Source: CAZLLE01 sp964560425 (GTDB lineage Bacteria > Campylobacterota > Campylobacteria > Campylobacterales > QNZT01). From it: a stretch of 64,000 nt of DNA. Positions within the stretch are counted from its first letter, which is position 1. Each line of letters opens with the position of its first letter. Under the pieces are notes generated by a model. That model ran no database searches. It was not told the DNA's origin and saw nothing but the letters and a program-made list of their open reading frames with translations. Below, in pieces: positions 1 to 8,113 of the stretch. The stretch covers positions 1-64,000 of the forward strand of contig CAZLLE010000054.1 in the NCBI GenBank assembly GCA_964560425.1. The letters run 5' to 3'. A program made the translations under genes and the position numbers.

Positions 1-336
1 AATGCTGAGGCTTCAGATGCAAATAGTGGAGGAATGGGACTAGGAGCAACACTTCTTGCTTCTGTAGCAGGTGGTATGCTTGGAGCGTATTTGGGTAATA
101 AACTTTTTGGAAATCAAAACTATCAAAACAATAGAAGAGCAAGTTATAAAAGCCCATCTACATATGCAAGAAGTCAAAGTAGCTTTAATAAAGCAAGAAG
201 TAGTTCTAGCTCAAGATCAACTAGTACTAAAAAATCAGGTTTTTTCAAAAAAACAACACCTTCAAAAACTTCAGCACCAGCTAGAAAAAGTACAAATAAT
301 TTTAGCTCTTCAAGAAGCTCAAGCAGAGGTGGGTGA
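1..336 (+). CDS. UPF0323-family lipoprotein, C-terminal part (5' end outside window)
   Basis: The reading frame is open from base 1, so the gene starts upstream and its signal peptide and lipobox are not visible. What remains is a Gly/Ala-rich hydrophobic stretch (roughly residues 12-33 of the visible part) followed by a basic Ser/Arg/Lys/Thr-rich low-complexity tail ending in SSSRGG. In Campylobacterota a UPF0323 lipoprotein with this kind of tail commonly precedes the glutathionylspermidine-synthase-family gene, as here, and that context drives the name. The stop overlaps the start region of the next gene, so the two are probably co-transcribed. Function is unknown. An internal ATG at 34 is not preceded by a clear ribosome binding site and is not taken as the start. 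Confidence 0.6.
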   Translation, partial: NAEASDANSGGMGLGATLLASVAGGMLGAYLGNKLFGNQNYQNNRRASYKSPSTYARSQSSFNKARSSSSSRSTSTKKSGFFKKTTPSKTSAPARKSTNNFSSSRSSSRGG

Positions 337-338
337 AT

Positions 339-1520
339 ATGAAACTCCAAAGTGTAAAACCTCTCACCAATGAATTTTTGGAAGAGATTGGTTTTTTATG
401 GCATACAGATGAGGGGACAAATAACCCTTATCTATCTGATAAACTTATAGAAGTAAGCGAACAAGAGGCGGAAATGTATTATGAGGCAGCCAATGAACTA
501 TATGATATGTTTGCCGAAGCTGGTGAATATGTAATAGAAAATGATCTTTTTCATGAACTAGGAATACCTTTTAATCTTGTTGATGCAATTAAAGAGAGTT
601 GGGAAAATGATGTACATTGGCATCTTTTGGGTAGATTTGATTTTGCTGGGGGACTTGATGGAGAGCCTATAAAACTGATTGAGTTTAATGCAGATACACC
701 AACATCTATCTTTGAGACAGCTATCACTCAATGGGCATTACTAAAAGCTAATAATTTAGATGAAGAGAGTCAATTTAATTCACTTTATGAAGCACTTGGT
801 GAAAACTTCAAGAGACTAATCACACTTGATGAGAGTGTCGAAGAGTTTGATGAACTGTATGATGGTTGGAAAATTTTATTCTCTTCAATTAGAGGAAGTA
901 GTGAAGATGAAGGTACTACAAAACTTTTGGAGAGAATTGCAAATGAAGCTGGTTTTGAGACAAATTTTTGTTTCGTAGATGAAGTAGAGTTCAATGACCA
1001 AGAGGGAATATCTTATGATGGGGTAAATTATGAATTTTGGTTCAAATTAGTTCCTTGGGAAGATATCGCAATTGAGGAGGGAGAGTTAGCAAATATCCTT
1101 ACTGATATTATGATAAATAGAAAAGCAATTATCCTAAATCCTGCTTATACTCTCATGTTTCAAAGTAAAGCATTCATGAAGATACTTTGGGATCTTTACC
1201 CAGAACATCCTCTCCTTCTTGAGACATCCTTTGAGCCACTAGAGGGTGCTTATGTAGAGAAAAAAGTATTTGGTAGAGAGGGTGCAAATGTTACTATTGT
1301 TGATGAAGATGGTAAAATTTTTGATCAGCAAGATGGACCTTATGATAACTACAACTCAATTTATCAAGAGTTTACACCACTTAATCGTGATAGTGAAGGT
1401 AACTTTTATCAAGCGGGAGTATTTTACTCTTATGAAGCATGTGCACTTGGTTTTAGAAAATCAGCAAGGGCAATATTAGAAGATAATGCTCAATTTGCAG
1501 GGCATATTATTAAAAATTAG
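339..1520 (+). CDS. Glutathionylspermidine synthase family protein (ATP-grasp ligase)
   Basis: A 393-residue cytoplasmic protein resembling the C-terminal amide-ligase half of GspS, without the amidase half. Around residues 114-124 lies the motif LIEFNADTPTS, typical of the nucleotide/metal site of this ATP-grasp subgroup. Homologues are widespread in Campylobacterota (Cj0372 type), but their substrate is not established, so glutathionylspermidine synthesis itself should not be assumed. The ATG at 339 is preferred over the GTG at 333, because AGAGGTG sits 7-8 bases upstream of 339 and the protein then begins MKLQSVKPL as in relatives. It follows the UPF0323 lipoprotein with a few bases between stop and start. 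A hairpin just past the stop ends transcription. Confidence 0.8.
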   Translation: MKLQSVKPLTNEFLEEIGFLWHTDEGTNNPYLSDKLIEVSEQEAEMYYEAANELYDMFAEAGEYVIENDLFHELGIPFNLVDAIKESWENDVHWHLLGRFDFAGGLDGEPIKLIEFNADTPTSIFETAITQWALLKANNLDEESQFNSLYEALGENFKRLITLDESVEEFDELYDGWKILFSSIRGSSEDEGTTKLLERIANEAGFETNFCFVDEVEFNDQEGISYDGVNYEFWFKLVPWEDIAIEEGELANILTDIMINRKAIILNPAYTLMFQSKAFMKILWDLYPEHPLLLETSFEPLEGAYVEKKVFGREGANVTIVDEDGKIFDQQDGPYDNYNSIYQEFTPLNRDSEGNFYQAGVFYSYEACALGFRKSARAILEDNAQFAGHIIKN

Positions 1521-1539
1521 AGAGAGCTAAAAGCTCTCT
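1521..1539. terminator. Bidirectional hairpin terminator
   Basis: Inverted repeat AGAGAGCT/AGCTCTCT with a 3-base loop, directly after the stop of the GspS-like gene. It overlaps the stop codon of the convergent lipoprotein gene, so it can serve both strands. Confidence 0.65.
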
Positions 1540-2021
1540 TTGAAAATTATCTCTTTGTGTAGATCATCAAGAGAGACAATTATAAAAGGATTTGTAAAAG
1601 CCATAGTTACAAAAGTATCATTTTTTGGTGTGCTTAGATAAAAATCAACCTCTATAGAGCTATTATTCTCTTTCATGCTCTTAATATCAATACCATATCC
1701 ACCACTGCTATGTGTACCCATTTTTGCAACAATCATTATTCCATCAAAAATAGGTGCTTGATCACCTGTGAGAAGGAGATACTCTTTTTCAAAAGCTACT
1801 ATATCTTGTGGATTATTACTATCATATGCTAAAAAGGATTTTTCACCCTCCATATACTCTTCATAGTCATGAGGAATATCACTTTTTATAACATTTTTAT
1901 AGATAGTTTTGGTTTTTTGAGTAGTCAAATTTTTATTCACTTTACAACCTTCGCAACTGTCACCACAACCACTAAATAGAACCAAACTTAAAAAAGTAAA
2001 GATAGATAATAGATTTTTCAT
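1527..2021 (-). CDS. Putative lipoprotein, function unknown
   Basis: A 164-residue protein with a lipoprotein signal peptide: basic start, hydrophobic core and lipobox LFSGC near residues 16-20. Two more Cys residues follow shortly after (CEGC), giving a small Cys cluster at the mature N terminus. The rest has a mixed alpha/beta look with a Gly-rich HSSGGYGIDI segment. I do not recognise a family. AGGAG lies 6 bases before the ATG. It stands alone between convergent GspS and upstream murB, both more than 100 bases or a terminator away, so it is probably monocistronic. It is expected to be anchored in the outer or inner membrane facing the periplasm. Confidence 0.6.
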   Translation of the reverse strand: MKNLLSIFTFLSLVLFSGCGDSCEGCKVNKNLTTQKTKTIYKNVIKSDIPHDYEEYMEGEKSFLAYDSNNPQDIVAFEKEYLLLTGDQAPIFDGIMIVAKMGTHSSGGYGIDIKSMKENNSSIEVDFYLSTPKNDTFVTMAFTNPFIIVSLDDLHKEIIFKESF

Positions 2022-2044
2022 AATGATCTCCTATGCTTTTAGTC

Positions 2045-2070
2045 TATCCAAAAAAATCATTTTTAGGATA
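2045..2070. terminator. Possible A/T-rich hairpin terminator after murB
   Basis: TATCC and GGATA arms extended by A5/T5 with one mismatch and a 4-base loop, located between the end of murB and the start of the downstream lipoprotein gene. It is a plausible terminator for murB, but the stem is mostly A-T. Confidence 0.4.
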
Positions 2071-2126
2071 AAAAATTACTTTTTATAACTTAATTTTTAC
2101 TTTTTGTTTTAATTAGTAACATTTAT

Positions 2127-2900
2127 TTATATTATTAATATTTCTAACTCTAGTTCAATATCAAATGTTTTTAAAACTCTCTTTTTTGCCATCTCAATCA
2201 AAGAGAAGGCATCTTCAAATGTAGCTCCACCATGGTTGATAAGAAAATTGGAATGAACAGTACTAAATGAAGCATTACCAACTCTTTTACCTTTGAGTCC
2301 AACCTCTTCAATTAATCGTCCTGCATAATCACCTTTTGGATTTTTAAAAGCACTTCCTGCACTTGGCTCTTTTGGTTGATTTTTTCTCATTTTGGAAAAT
2401 GCTTCAACTTTTGAGATATCAAATCCCTCTCTTATTTCAAAAACAGCTTCATATACTATATCATTGATATTAGTAAAGCGATATCCATGAGCAATGTCCT
2501 CTTTTGGAATATAACCATGAATTGTTTTAATCATATAAAGAGAGTTAAAAATCTCATCCTCTTTCATTCCTGCATTCATTTTGATAAGCCCACCCATAGT
2601 TCCTGGTAATTTAGAGAGATATTCAAAACCTTTGATATTATGTTTTTTGCAAAAGGAGTAGACTCTACCACTCTTTGTAGCTGCTCCAATGTATAAAAAG
2701 TTATTTTCTATTTTTATATAATCAAATCGTTTTGAAAGCATGGCAAGAGGGGGTGGAGTTGGTGAGATTAAGAGATTGTTTGCTCCACCTATCAAACAAT
2801 ATTCATCTGGTAATTTTATAATAGAGTCGATCAGCCTAACCGACTCTATCTGTCCAATTTTGATTGAGCTATATTTAGAAAAATCAATCTCTCTTTGCAT
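2127..2900 (-). CDS. murB: UDP-N-acetylenolpyruvoylglucosamine reductase MurB
   Basis: FAD- and NADPH-dependent reductase of peptidoglycan precursor synthesis, turning UDP-GlcNAc-enolpyruvate into UDP-MurNAc in the cytoplasm. The FAD-binding segment includes IGGANNLLIS (37-46) and LPGTMGGLIKMNAG (98-111). The motif SAGSAFKNP (180-188) holds the likely proton-donating Ser183, and HSNFLIN with a final Glu-rich strand matches the short type II MurB. At 257 residues it has the size usual in Campylobacterota. It is transcribed alone on the minus strand, with no other mur gene nearby. Identification is firm. Confidence 0.95.
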   Translation of the reverse strand: MQREIDFSKYSSIKIGQIESVRLIDSIIKLPDEYCLIGGANNLLISPTPPPLAMLSKRFDYIKIENNFLYIGAATKSGRVYSFCKKHNIKGFEYLSKLPGTMGGLIKMNAGMKEDEIFNSLYMIKTIHGYIPKEDIAHGYRFTNINDIVYEAVFEIREGFDISKVEAFSKMRKNQPKEPSAGSAFKNPKGDYAGRLIEEVGLKGKRVGNASFSTVHSNFLINHGGATFEDAFSLIEMAKKRVLKTFDIELELEILII

Positions 2901-2946
2901 CCACTATTCCTATCTATTTTGGAAAGTATATGCAATATAAGCTTAA

Positions 2947-3750
2947 TTAATTTGCCTCATTCCAAGCAAGAATACCACCAGATAACCAATGCACATTACT
3001 ATACCCTGATGTTATTAACTCTTCTGCTGCAGCTTTTGCTCTCTCTCCGCCTTTGCATATTAATACAAATTCTTGATTTTTATCTTTAATAAGATTTAAA
3101 AAAGCAGATCCCTCTTTTAACCAAGGATCAATATCATAATTTTCATATGTAATTTTATGACTTCCTTCAATTGGAGTAATATTAGCCCATTCTTCTTCAG
3201 TTCTAATATCAATATAAGTTATTCCTGCATTTTTGAGTACTTTAAATTGATCAACTGAAAGTTCAACAGGTAGCGAATCAACAACGGTAATAATTACATC
3301 ATCACTACTTATTTCACCAGCACTATTTGTAACTTTAAGAGTAACAGTATAAACACCTGCTGGTTGAGTAGCCAATCTCGTATATGTAGAATTTTCAGTA
3401 TTATTCTCATTTAAGACATAGTCATTAAAAACCCACTCATAAGATACTATATCCCCTGTACTTTTACTTCCATCAAAAGTAAACTCTTTTTGAAATACAA
3501 CTATTTGATCAGCACCTGCATCTGCTTTAAAAACAACTACATTATCAGTTGTATTTGATTCTATTGAACTATTTACATCATCTGCAATTTTTGCAATAGT
3601 TCCATTATCTACTGTTGTTGTTGCTGCTTGTTGTTGTGTATTATCTATGACCTCTTTATTTGAATCACTACTACTGCCACAACCACTTAAAAACAATAGA
3701 AAAGATAACAAGAAAACAAAGCCAATTTTATAAAAACCATTTTGCTTCAT
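2947..3750 (-). CDS. Lipoprotein with PKD domain and active-type rhodanese domain
   Basis: A 267-residue protein starting at the ATG at 3750, which has AAGGAG directly upstream; the longer frame to 3786 has no such site. Lipobox LSGC gives Cys24. Residues 30-70 are a low-complexity Asn/Thr/Gln linker, 75-158 a PKD/Ig-like beta domain (DAGADQIV, FDGSKSTG, YEWVFND, YTVTLKVTNSAG), and 162-267 a rhodanese domain with active loop CKGGER (Cys232, Arg237). It should be a membrane-anchored periplasmic sulfurtransferase or sulfur-binding protein. PKD domains usually mediate binding, so it may hold the enzyme on a surface or partner. A near-consensus promoter lies upstream. The pairing of PKD with rhodanese is uncommon. 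Confidence 0.8.
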   Translation of the reverse strand: MKQNGFYKIGFVFLLSFLLFLSGCGSSSDSNKEVIDNTQQQAATTTVDNGTIAKIADDVNSSIESNTTDNVVVFKADAGADQIVVFQKEFTFDGSKSTGDIVSYEWVFNDYVLNENNTENSTYTRLATQPAGVYTVTLKVTNSAGEISSDDVIITVVDSLPVELSVDQFKVLKNAGITYIDIRTEEEWANITPIEGSHKITYENYDIDPWLKEGSAFLNLIKDKNQEFVLICKGGERAKAAAEELITSGYSNVHWLSGGILAWNEAN

Positions 3751-3777
3751 AAAAAACTCCTTAAAAAATATAAATAG

Positions 3778-3806
3778 ATAGTACACCTTAAGTTTAAATT
3801 TGTCAA
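3778..3806 (-). promoter_or_regulatory. Sigma-70 promoter of the PKD-rhodanese gene
   Basis: On the minus strand, TTGACA (3801-3806) is followed after exactly 17 bases by TACTAT (3778-3783), preceded by TG. This predicts a leader of about 20 bases before the ATG at 3750. A conserved -35 box is unusual in this phylum. Confidence 0.65.
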
Positions 3807-3992
3807 GACTCTTTTATGCTTAAATATAATTAAAGTGTCTTGTTTGCATATAATAAGAATAAGTTATAATTATATAGCCTCTGTTTCTTATTAAATAGTT
3901 AAATTTATCTCTAAAAAACTATAATACTCTACTCCAATATCAAGATAAAAGATTTTTTCATCTTTTTTAATTCATGAGTAAAAAGGTAACAG

Positions 3993-5099
3993 TTGCAAAC
4001 CAAATATTTTTTTAATATCAGTTCATTTTTCTTTTTCTACTTTTCAGTTATAGGTGTATGGGTCATATTTTTACCAAAAATGCTTCAAAATATTGATTAC
4101 ACTACGACACAAATAGGTATTATTTTCTCTATTCCTCCACTTATGAGATTTTTGACACCATTTTTTTTTCTAAAGCTTTTTTCACTTACAAAAGAGGTTT
4201 TACATATCACTCTCGTGATGATGCTTATGAGTATTCCTATACTCTATTTAACCATTAATAACTTCTCATATTTTGTTTTTGCAAATATATTTTTTGGTAT
4301 ATCGTTTGGTCTAGTTTTACCCTACATAGAAGCATATTCATTAAGTAAACTAAAAAAGGAGAGATATGGGAAAGCTAGGCTTTTTGGCTCTATTGGATTT
4401 ATGTTAGTAGCTCTTCTTCTTGCCAAAATTTTTAGTAATGATATAGGACTACATTTTATAGGAGTTACAATCCTTGCAAGTGTGATTTTTGCTTATATTA
4501 TTTCAGGAGATGCTGAACACTTTAATAATAATATAAATATAAAAAAAGAGCCATTTTCACTCATAGAACATGCTCCATTGTGGATAAGTATATTTTTGAT
4601 GCAGGTGAGTTTTGGCTCTTTTTATAGCTTTTTCACTATATATGAGAGTGATCATGGAGTTGGTCTTGATACAGTAAGTTATCTATGGTCATTTGGGGTG
4701 ATTTGTGAAATTGTTCTATTTTATTATCAAGCCAAAGTAATACAATTTGATCTACTAAAAATAATCAAATTTACAATACTTATCACATCTTTTAGGTGGC
4801 TACTTCTATTCTTATTTCCAAGTTCATTAATCATCACATATTTTGCCCAAAGCCTTCATGCCTTTAGCTTTGCTCTTTATCATACAGCTACTATCAGTTT
4901 TTTATATATTTTATACAAAAACAAAAAATTAGCACTACAATTTTATTCAGGATTGGGATTTGGGCTTGGTGGATTTTTAGGCTCTTTAATAGCAGGATAT
5001 TTTTATGGTGAGTTTCTATTTCTAAGTTCTGCTATTGTAGCATTCTTGGCATATTTAATATTACAGTTTAAGGAAATAAATGAAAAATCTATGGGATAA
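3993..5099 (+). CDS. MFS transporter (MFS_1-like / HcaT-type)
   Basis: A 368-residue integral membrane protein with about 12 hydrophobic segments, the first beginning at residue 10. It resembles the MFS_1-like group that includes phenylpropionate and nucleoside permeases; the conserved GKARLFGSIGF segment (about residues 125-135) is typical of that group. Substrate is unknown. The TTG at 3993 is taken as start because AAAAGG lies about 6 bases upstream and the first membrane helix would otherwise be lost. The 3' end overlaps the class II aldolase gene by 20 bases, so the two are translationally coupled and may handle the same sugar-like or aromatic compound; that link is inference. Confidence 0.8.
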   Translation: MQTKYFFNISSFFFFYFSVIGVWVIFLPKMLQNIDYTTTQIGIIFSIPPLMRFLTPFFFLKLFSLTKEVLHITLVMMLMSIPILYLTINNFSYFVFANIFFGISFGLVLPYIEAYSLSKLKKERYGKARLFGSIGFMLVALLLAKIFSNDIGLHFIGVTILASVIFAYIISGDAEHFNNNINIKKEPFSLIEHAPLWISIFLMQVSFGSFYSFFTIYESDHGVGLDTVSYLWSFGVICEIVLFYYQAKVIQFDLLKIIKFTILITSFRWLLLFLFPSSLIITYFAQSLHAFSFALYHTATISFLYILYKNKKLALQFYSGLGFGLGGFLGSLIAGYFYGEFLFLSSAIVAFLAYLILQFKEINEKSMG

Positions 5100-6252
5100 A
5101 GACGAAGCGAAAAAATTTGAAAATGATCCATTGGCACTTAGAGTATATAGCTCAAGACTTTTGGGATACTCAAAAGAGTTAGTTTTACATGGAGGAGGAA
5201 ATACATCAGTTAAAATAGATGATTATTTATATGTGAAAGGGAGTGGATGGAATCTTGATACTATTGAAAAAGAGGGCTTTCCTGCAGTAGATTTGGATAC
5301 ACTTATCAAACTAGCTTCAAGAGAGAGTTTAAGTGATTCACAAATGGTATCAGCACAAAAAGAAGCTATGAGAGATAAATCAGCACCAAATCCTTCTGTA
5401 GAAGCGATACTTCATGCTATTATCCCATTTAAATATGTAGATCATACCCATACAGATGCAGTAGTAACTATTACAAATACCCCAAATTCACAAAAATTTC
5501 TATCACAAATTTATGGTAATGATATTTTGATTATAGATTATGTTATGCCTGGATTTATTTTGGCAAAAGAGATTTATGAGAAGACAAAAGATATTGACTG
5601 GAGCAAATTAAATGGAATAATATTATTAAATCATGGTCTATTTACATTTGATAATGATGCCAAAAAGTCTTATGATAAAATGATAGATATAGTTACAAAA
5701 GCAGAAGAGTTTTTGGATAAAAATGCCCAATTAGATATCCCACGAATAGAACATAAGAGTATAACAGAAGATGAACTCAATAACTACAATCAAATAATAT
5801 CTCCACTAAGAGGAAGAGAAATAAAATCAGAAATTTTAGATACCCCAGAAGCTATCTATTTTAGCACTCTTAATAATCTAAAACAACTAATACATCAAGG
5901 TACACTAACACCAGAACATGTAATAAGAACAAAACCTTATCCACTTTTAGTAGAAAATGATTTTGAAAGTGATCTAAAAAACTTTGTAAAATCTTATAAA
6001 ATATATTTTGATAAACACTCAACAGATGAAATAATGCTAGATTTAGCTCCACGATATGCTATTATCAAAAATAGAGGAATCGTTCTTTTTGGTACAAATG
6101 AAAAAGAGAATCTAATCCTCAAAGATATTGTATCTCACACTATCAAAGCTATCATGAAAGCTCAAAAACTGAGTAGTTGGCAAAGTCTAAATAAAGAAGA
6201 ACTTTTTAAAATGGAGTATTGGGAATTAGAACAAGCAAAACTCAAAAAATAA
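5080..6252 (+). CDS. Class II aldolase/adducin family protein
   Basis: A 390-residue protein related to the aldolase half of bifunctional rhamnulose-phosphate aldolase/alcohol dehydrogenase proteins. Zinc-site residues are visible: His122 and His124 in DHTHTD and His185 in LLNHGLF, with Glu108 in NPSVEAILH as the likely catalytic acid. The N-terminal HGGGNTSVK motif (37-45) is typical of the phosphate-binding loop. The family cleaves sugar phosphates to dihydroxyacetone phosphate plus an aldehyde, or decarboxylates similar compounds. The substrate here is not clear, and no rhamnose genes are nearby. The start lies inside the MFS gene. No dehydrogenase domain is fused; a separate SDR lies convergent downstream. 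Confidence 0.8.
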   Translation: MKNLWDKDEAKKFENDPLALRVYSSRLLGYSKELVLHGGGNTSVKIDDYLYVKGSGWNLDTIEKEGFPAVDLDTLIKLASRESLSDSQMVSAQKEAMRDKSAPNPSVEAILHAIIPFKYVDHTHTDAVVTITNTPNSQKFLSQIYGNDILIIDYVMPGFILAKEIYEKTKDIDWSKLNGIILLNHGLFTFDNDAKKSYDKMIDIVTKAEEFLDKNAQLDIPRIEHKSITEDELNNYNQIISPLRGREIKSEILDTPEAIYFSTLNNLKQLIHQGTLTPEHVIRTKPYPLLVENDFESDLKNFVKSYKIYFDKHSTDEIMLDLAPRYAIIKNRGIVLFGTNEKENLILKDIVSHTIKAIMKAQKLSSWQSLNKEELFKMEYWELEQAKLKK

Positions 6253-6259
6253 GTTTTAT

Positions 6260-6292
6260 GATATTTTACTCCCCTTTGGGAAGTGAAATATC
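6260..6292. terminator. Bidirectional hairpin terminator
   Basis: GATATTT/AAATATC arms continue inward through ACT/AGT to CCC-TTT-GGG, with a wobble and one mismatch. The hairpin fills the gap between the convergent aldolase and SDR genes. Confidence 0.65.
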
Positions 6293-6297
6293 AATGT

Positions 6298-7125
6298 TTA
6301 ATCAACCTTTCTCAAGATTTTATCAAGTATATTTGTACTCAAAACTCTTTTTAGAAACCAAAACATTGTTGTTGGTTTGGTAACTCTATATCGTGCTTTT
6401 GGTTTTTTACTCTCAATAGCATCTTTTAATACTTTATAAACACTCTCTTCACCTAAAGTAAAAGGGACATCTTCTGTACTCTCTAGTGCTTTTAGTTTAT
6501 CTTTATATTCATCTTTGAAGTAGCTATTTTTCATGTCAATATTTTCTTCAAATTTGTGAAGAGCATTTTCTCTAAATTTACTTCTTACTGGTCCTGGTTC
6601 GATTAGAGATACAAATATATTAGTTCCTTGTAGTTCTAGTCTCAAAGTATCACTTAGTCCTTCTAGTGCATATTTACTTGCGTTGTATGCTCCTCTGAAT
6701 CTAAGTGAGACAAAACCTAAAACTGAGCTATTTTGAACTACTCTTCCATATCCCTGTTTTCGCATCACTTTTAGTACTTCTACTGTGAGATAGTGTGTGC
6801 CAAAAACATTTGTTTCGAACTGCTCTTTTAATGTTTGGATGTTTAAATCTTCTACTGCTCCGGGTTGTCCATAAGCTCCATTGTTAAATAGTGCATCTAG
6901 TTTGCCATCGGTTTTTTTGAGAATTTCATCTAGTGCATTTTGTATGCTTTTAGGGTTATTTAGATCCAAAAGAGAGGTTTCAAATCCCTCTTTTCTGAGT
7001 TTTGAGACATCATCTTCTTTTCGGGCTGTAGCAAAAACTCTGTAGCCATCATTTTTGAGGGCTTTGGCACAATAGTAGCCTATTCCAGAAGAGCATCCTG
7101 TGATTAATATACTTTTTTTCTCCAT
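6298..7125 (-). CDS. SDR family NAD(P)-dependent oxidoreductase
   Basis: A 275-residue classical short-chain dehydrogenase. The cofactor motif TGCSSGIG spans 9-16, NNGAYG 81-86 replaces the usual NNAG, and the catalytic residues are Ser134, Tyr147 and Lys151 in YNASK. The KxxDD region after the second strand (TARKEDDV, 33-40) hints at NADP preference. A Lys-rich C-terminal extension includes a short hydrophobic stretch, so membrane association is possible. The substrate cannot be told. It starts one base after the DUF475 membrane protein and is the last gene of a three-gene minus-strand operon. Confidence 0.85.
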   Translation of the reverse strand: MEKKSILITGCSSGIGYYCAKALKNDGYRVFATARKEDDVSKLRKEGFETSLLDLNNPKSIQNALDEILKKTDGKLDALFNNGAYGQPGAVEDLNIQTLKEQFETNVFGTHYLTVEVLKVMRKQGYGRVVQNSSVLGFVSLRFRGAYNASKYALEGLSDTLRLELQGTNIFVSLIEPGPVRSKFRENALHKFEENIDMKNSYFKDEYKDKLKALESTEDVPFTLGEESVYKVLKDAIESKKPKARYRVTKPTTMFWFLKRVLSTNILDKILRKVD

Positions 7126-7126
7126 T

Positions 7127-8092
7127 TTATTTTTTCTTTTTGATAGAGTGGTAAAGAGATAATCCTATAAAAAATATTCCAATTGTTCCCACTAATATTT
7201 CACTCACTTCATGAAATATTTTGACAAACATGACAACTGAAAGAGCTAAAATAGCATAATGAGCTCCATGTTCTAGATAGATAAAACTTTTGAGTGTTTT
7301 TTTATCAACAAAATATATAGTAAGACTTCTTACAAATATAGCACCAATACCAAGCCCTATCATAATAATAAAGATATCACTGCTCAAAGCAAAAGCTCCA
7401 ATAACACCATCAAAACTAAATGAAGCATCTAATACTTCAAGATATAAAAAGCCCATAAGACCACTTCTTACTCCATCGGTAGAGAGTATATGATCTAGTG
7501 ATGCGATAATTGAGTGCAAAAATATACCACTAAAATATGCAAGAGAGATAGATACACTATCTGTAATATTAGTCAGTAGAAGACCAATACCAATAGCGAT
7601 AATAAGTTCGATATTTTCTATTTTTCCTATTTTGTTTATAGCTTTATTATTTTCTAATATCTCAATCCATTTATCATCACGACCAGAATCAAAGAAAAAA
7701 TCCAAAAAGACCATAAGTAAAAATGATCCACCAAAAGCAAAAATTAACTCTTTGCTACTCTCTAACATATGATGATACTCTTTTGGATTGTTGATAGCTA
7801 AATTTAGAGTATCAAACATCCCCATAGAACCAACAATCGCAACAATAGCGATAGGAAATAGAAAACGCATACCAAAAACAGCGATAGGGATACCATAGGT
7901 AATAAATCGTTTTTGCCACATTGGTTCCATGGTACTTAAAACTTTTGCATTTACAACAGCATTATCAAATGAGAGTGAAATTTCTAAAATAGCTAAAAGG
8001 GCGGTAATATAGACAGCATGCATACCGCCTAAATAGAAGGCGATAAAAAGACCAATAATAGTTATGATCATAGACGAATAAAAGTATTTCAT
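7127..8092 (-). CDS. DUF475 integral membrane protein (TerC-like)
   Basis: A 321-residue protein with about eight hydrophobic segments and the conserved acidic motifs of the DUF475/TerC superfamily: EISLSFDNAVVNA near the N terminus and the inverted-repeat partner DASFSFDGVIGAF in the second half. In TerC relatives these Asp/Asn motifs in opposing helices are thought to bind or move metal ions (tellurium resistance, manganese or calcium export). The role in this family is not established. The middle loop DSGRDDKWIEILENN is predicted cytoplasmic. It lies between a Cys-rich lipoprotein gene (21-base gap) and the SDR gene (1-base gap). Confidence 0.85.
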   Translation of the reverse strand: MKYFYSSMIITIIGLFIAFYLGGMHAVYITALLAILEISLSFDNAVVNAKVLSTMEPMWQKRFITYGIPIAVFGMRFLFPIAIVAIVGSMGMFDTLNLAINNPKEYHHMLESSKELIFAFGGSFLLMVFLDFFFDSGRDDKWIEILENNKAINKIGKIENIELIIAIGIGLLLTNITDSVSISLAYFSGIFLHSIIASLDHILSTDGVRSGLMGFLYLEVLDASFSFDGVIGAFALSSDIFIIMIGLGIGAIFVRSLTIYFVDKKTLKSFIYLEHGAHYAILALSVVMFVKIFHEVSEILVGTIGIFFIGLSLYHSIKKKK

Positions 8093-8113
8093 AAAATTGA
8101 ATATTTCCTTGTT

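Noticed and set aside
71..373. 100-codon open frame in another phase over the UPF0323 gene
   Set aside because: It lies across the end of one real gene and the start of the next, has no ribosome binding site and encodes a Gln/Lys-rich sequence typical of a shifted frame.
3944..3966. Possible terminator AAAAGAT/ATCTTTT before the MFS gene
   Set aside because: The stem is almost all A-T and lies close to the start of a gene on the same strand; too weak to call.
3807..3992. tRNA or small RNA gene in one of the longest intergenic gaps
   Set aside because: No cloverleaf, no T-loop sequence and no stable structure; the region is plain A/T-rich leader.
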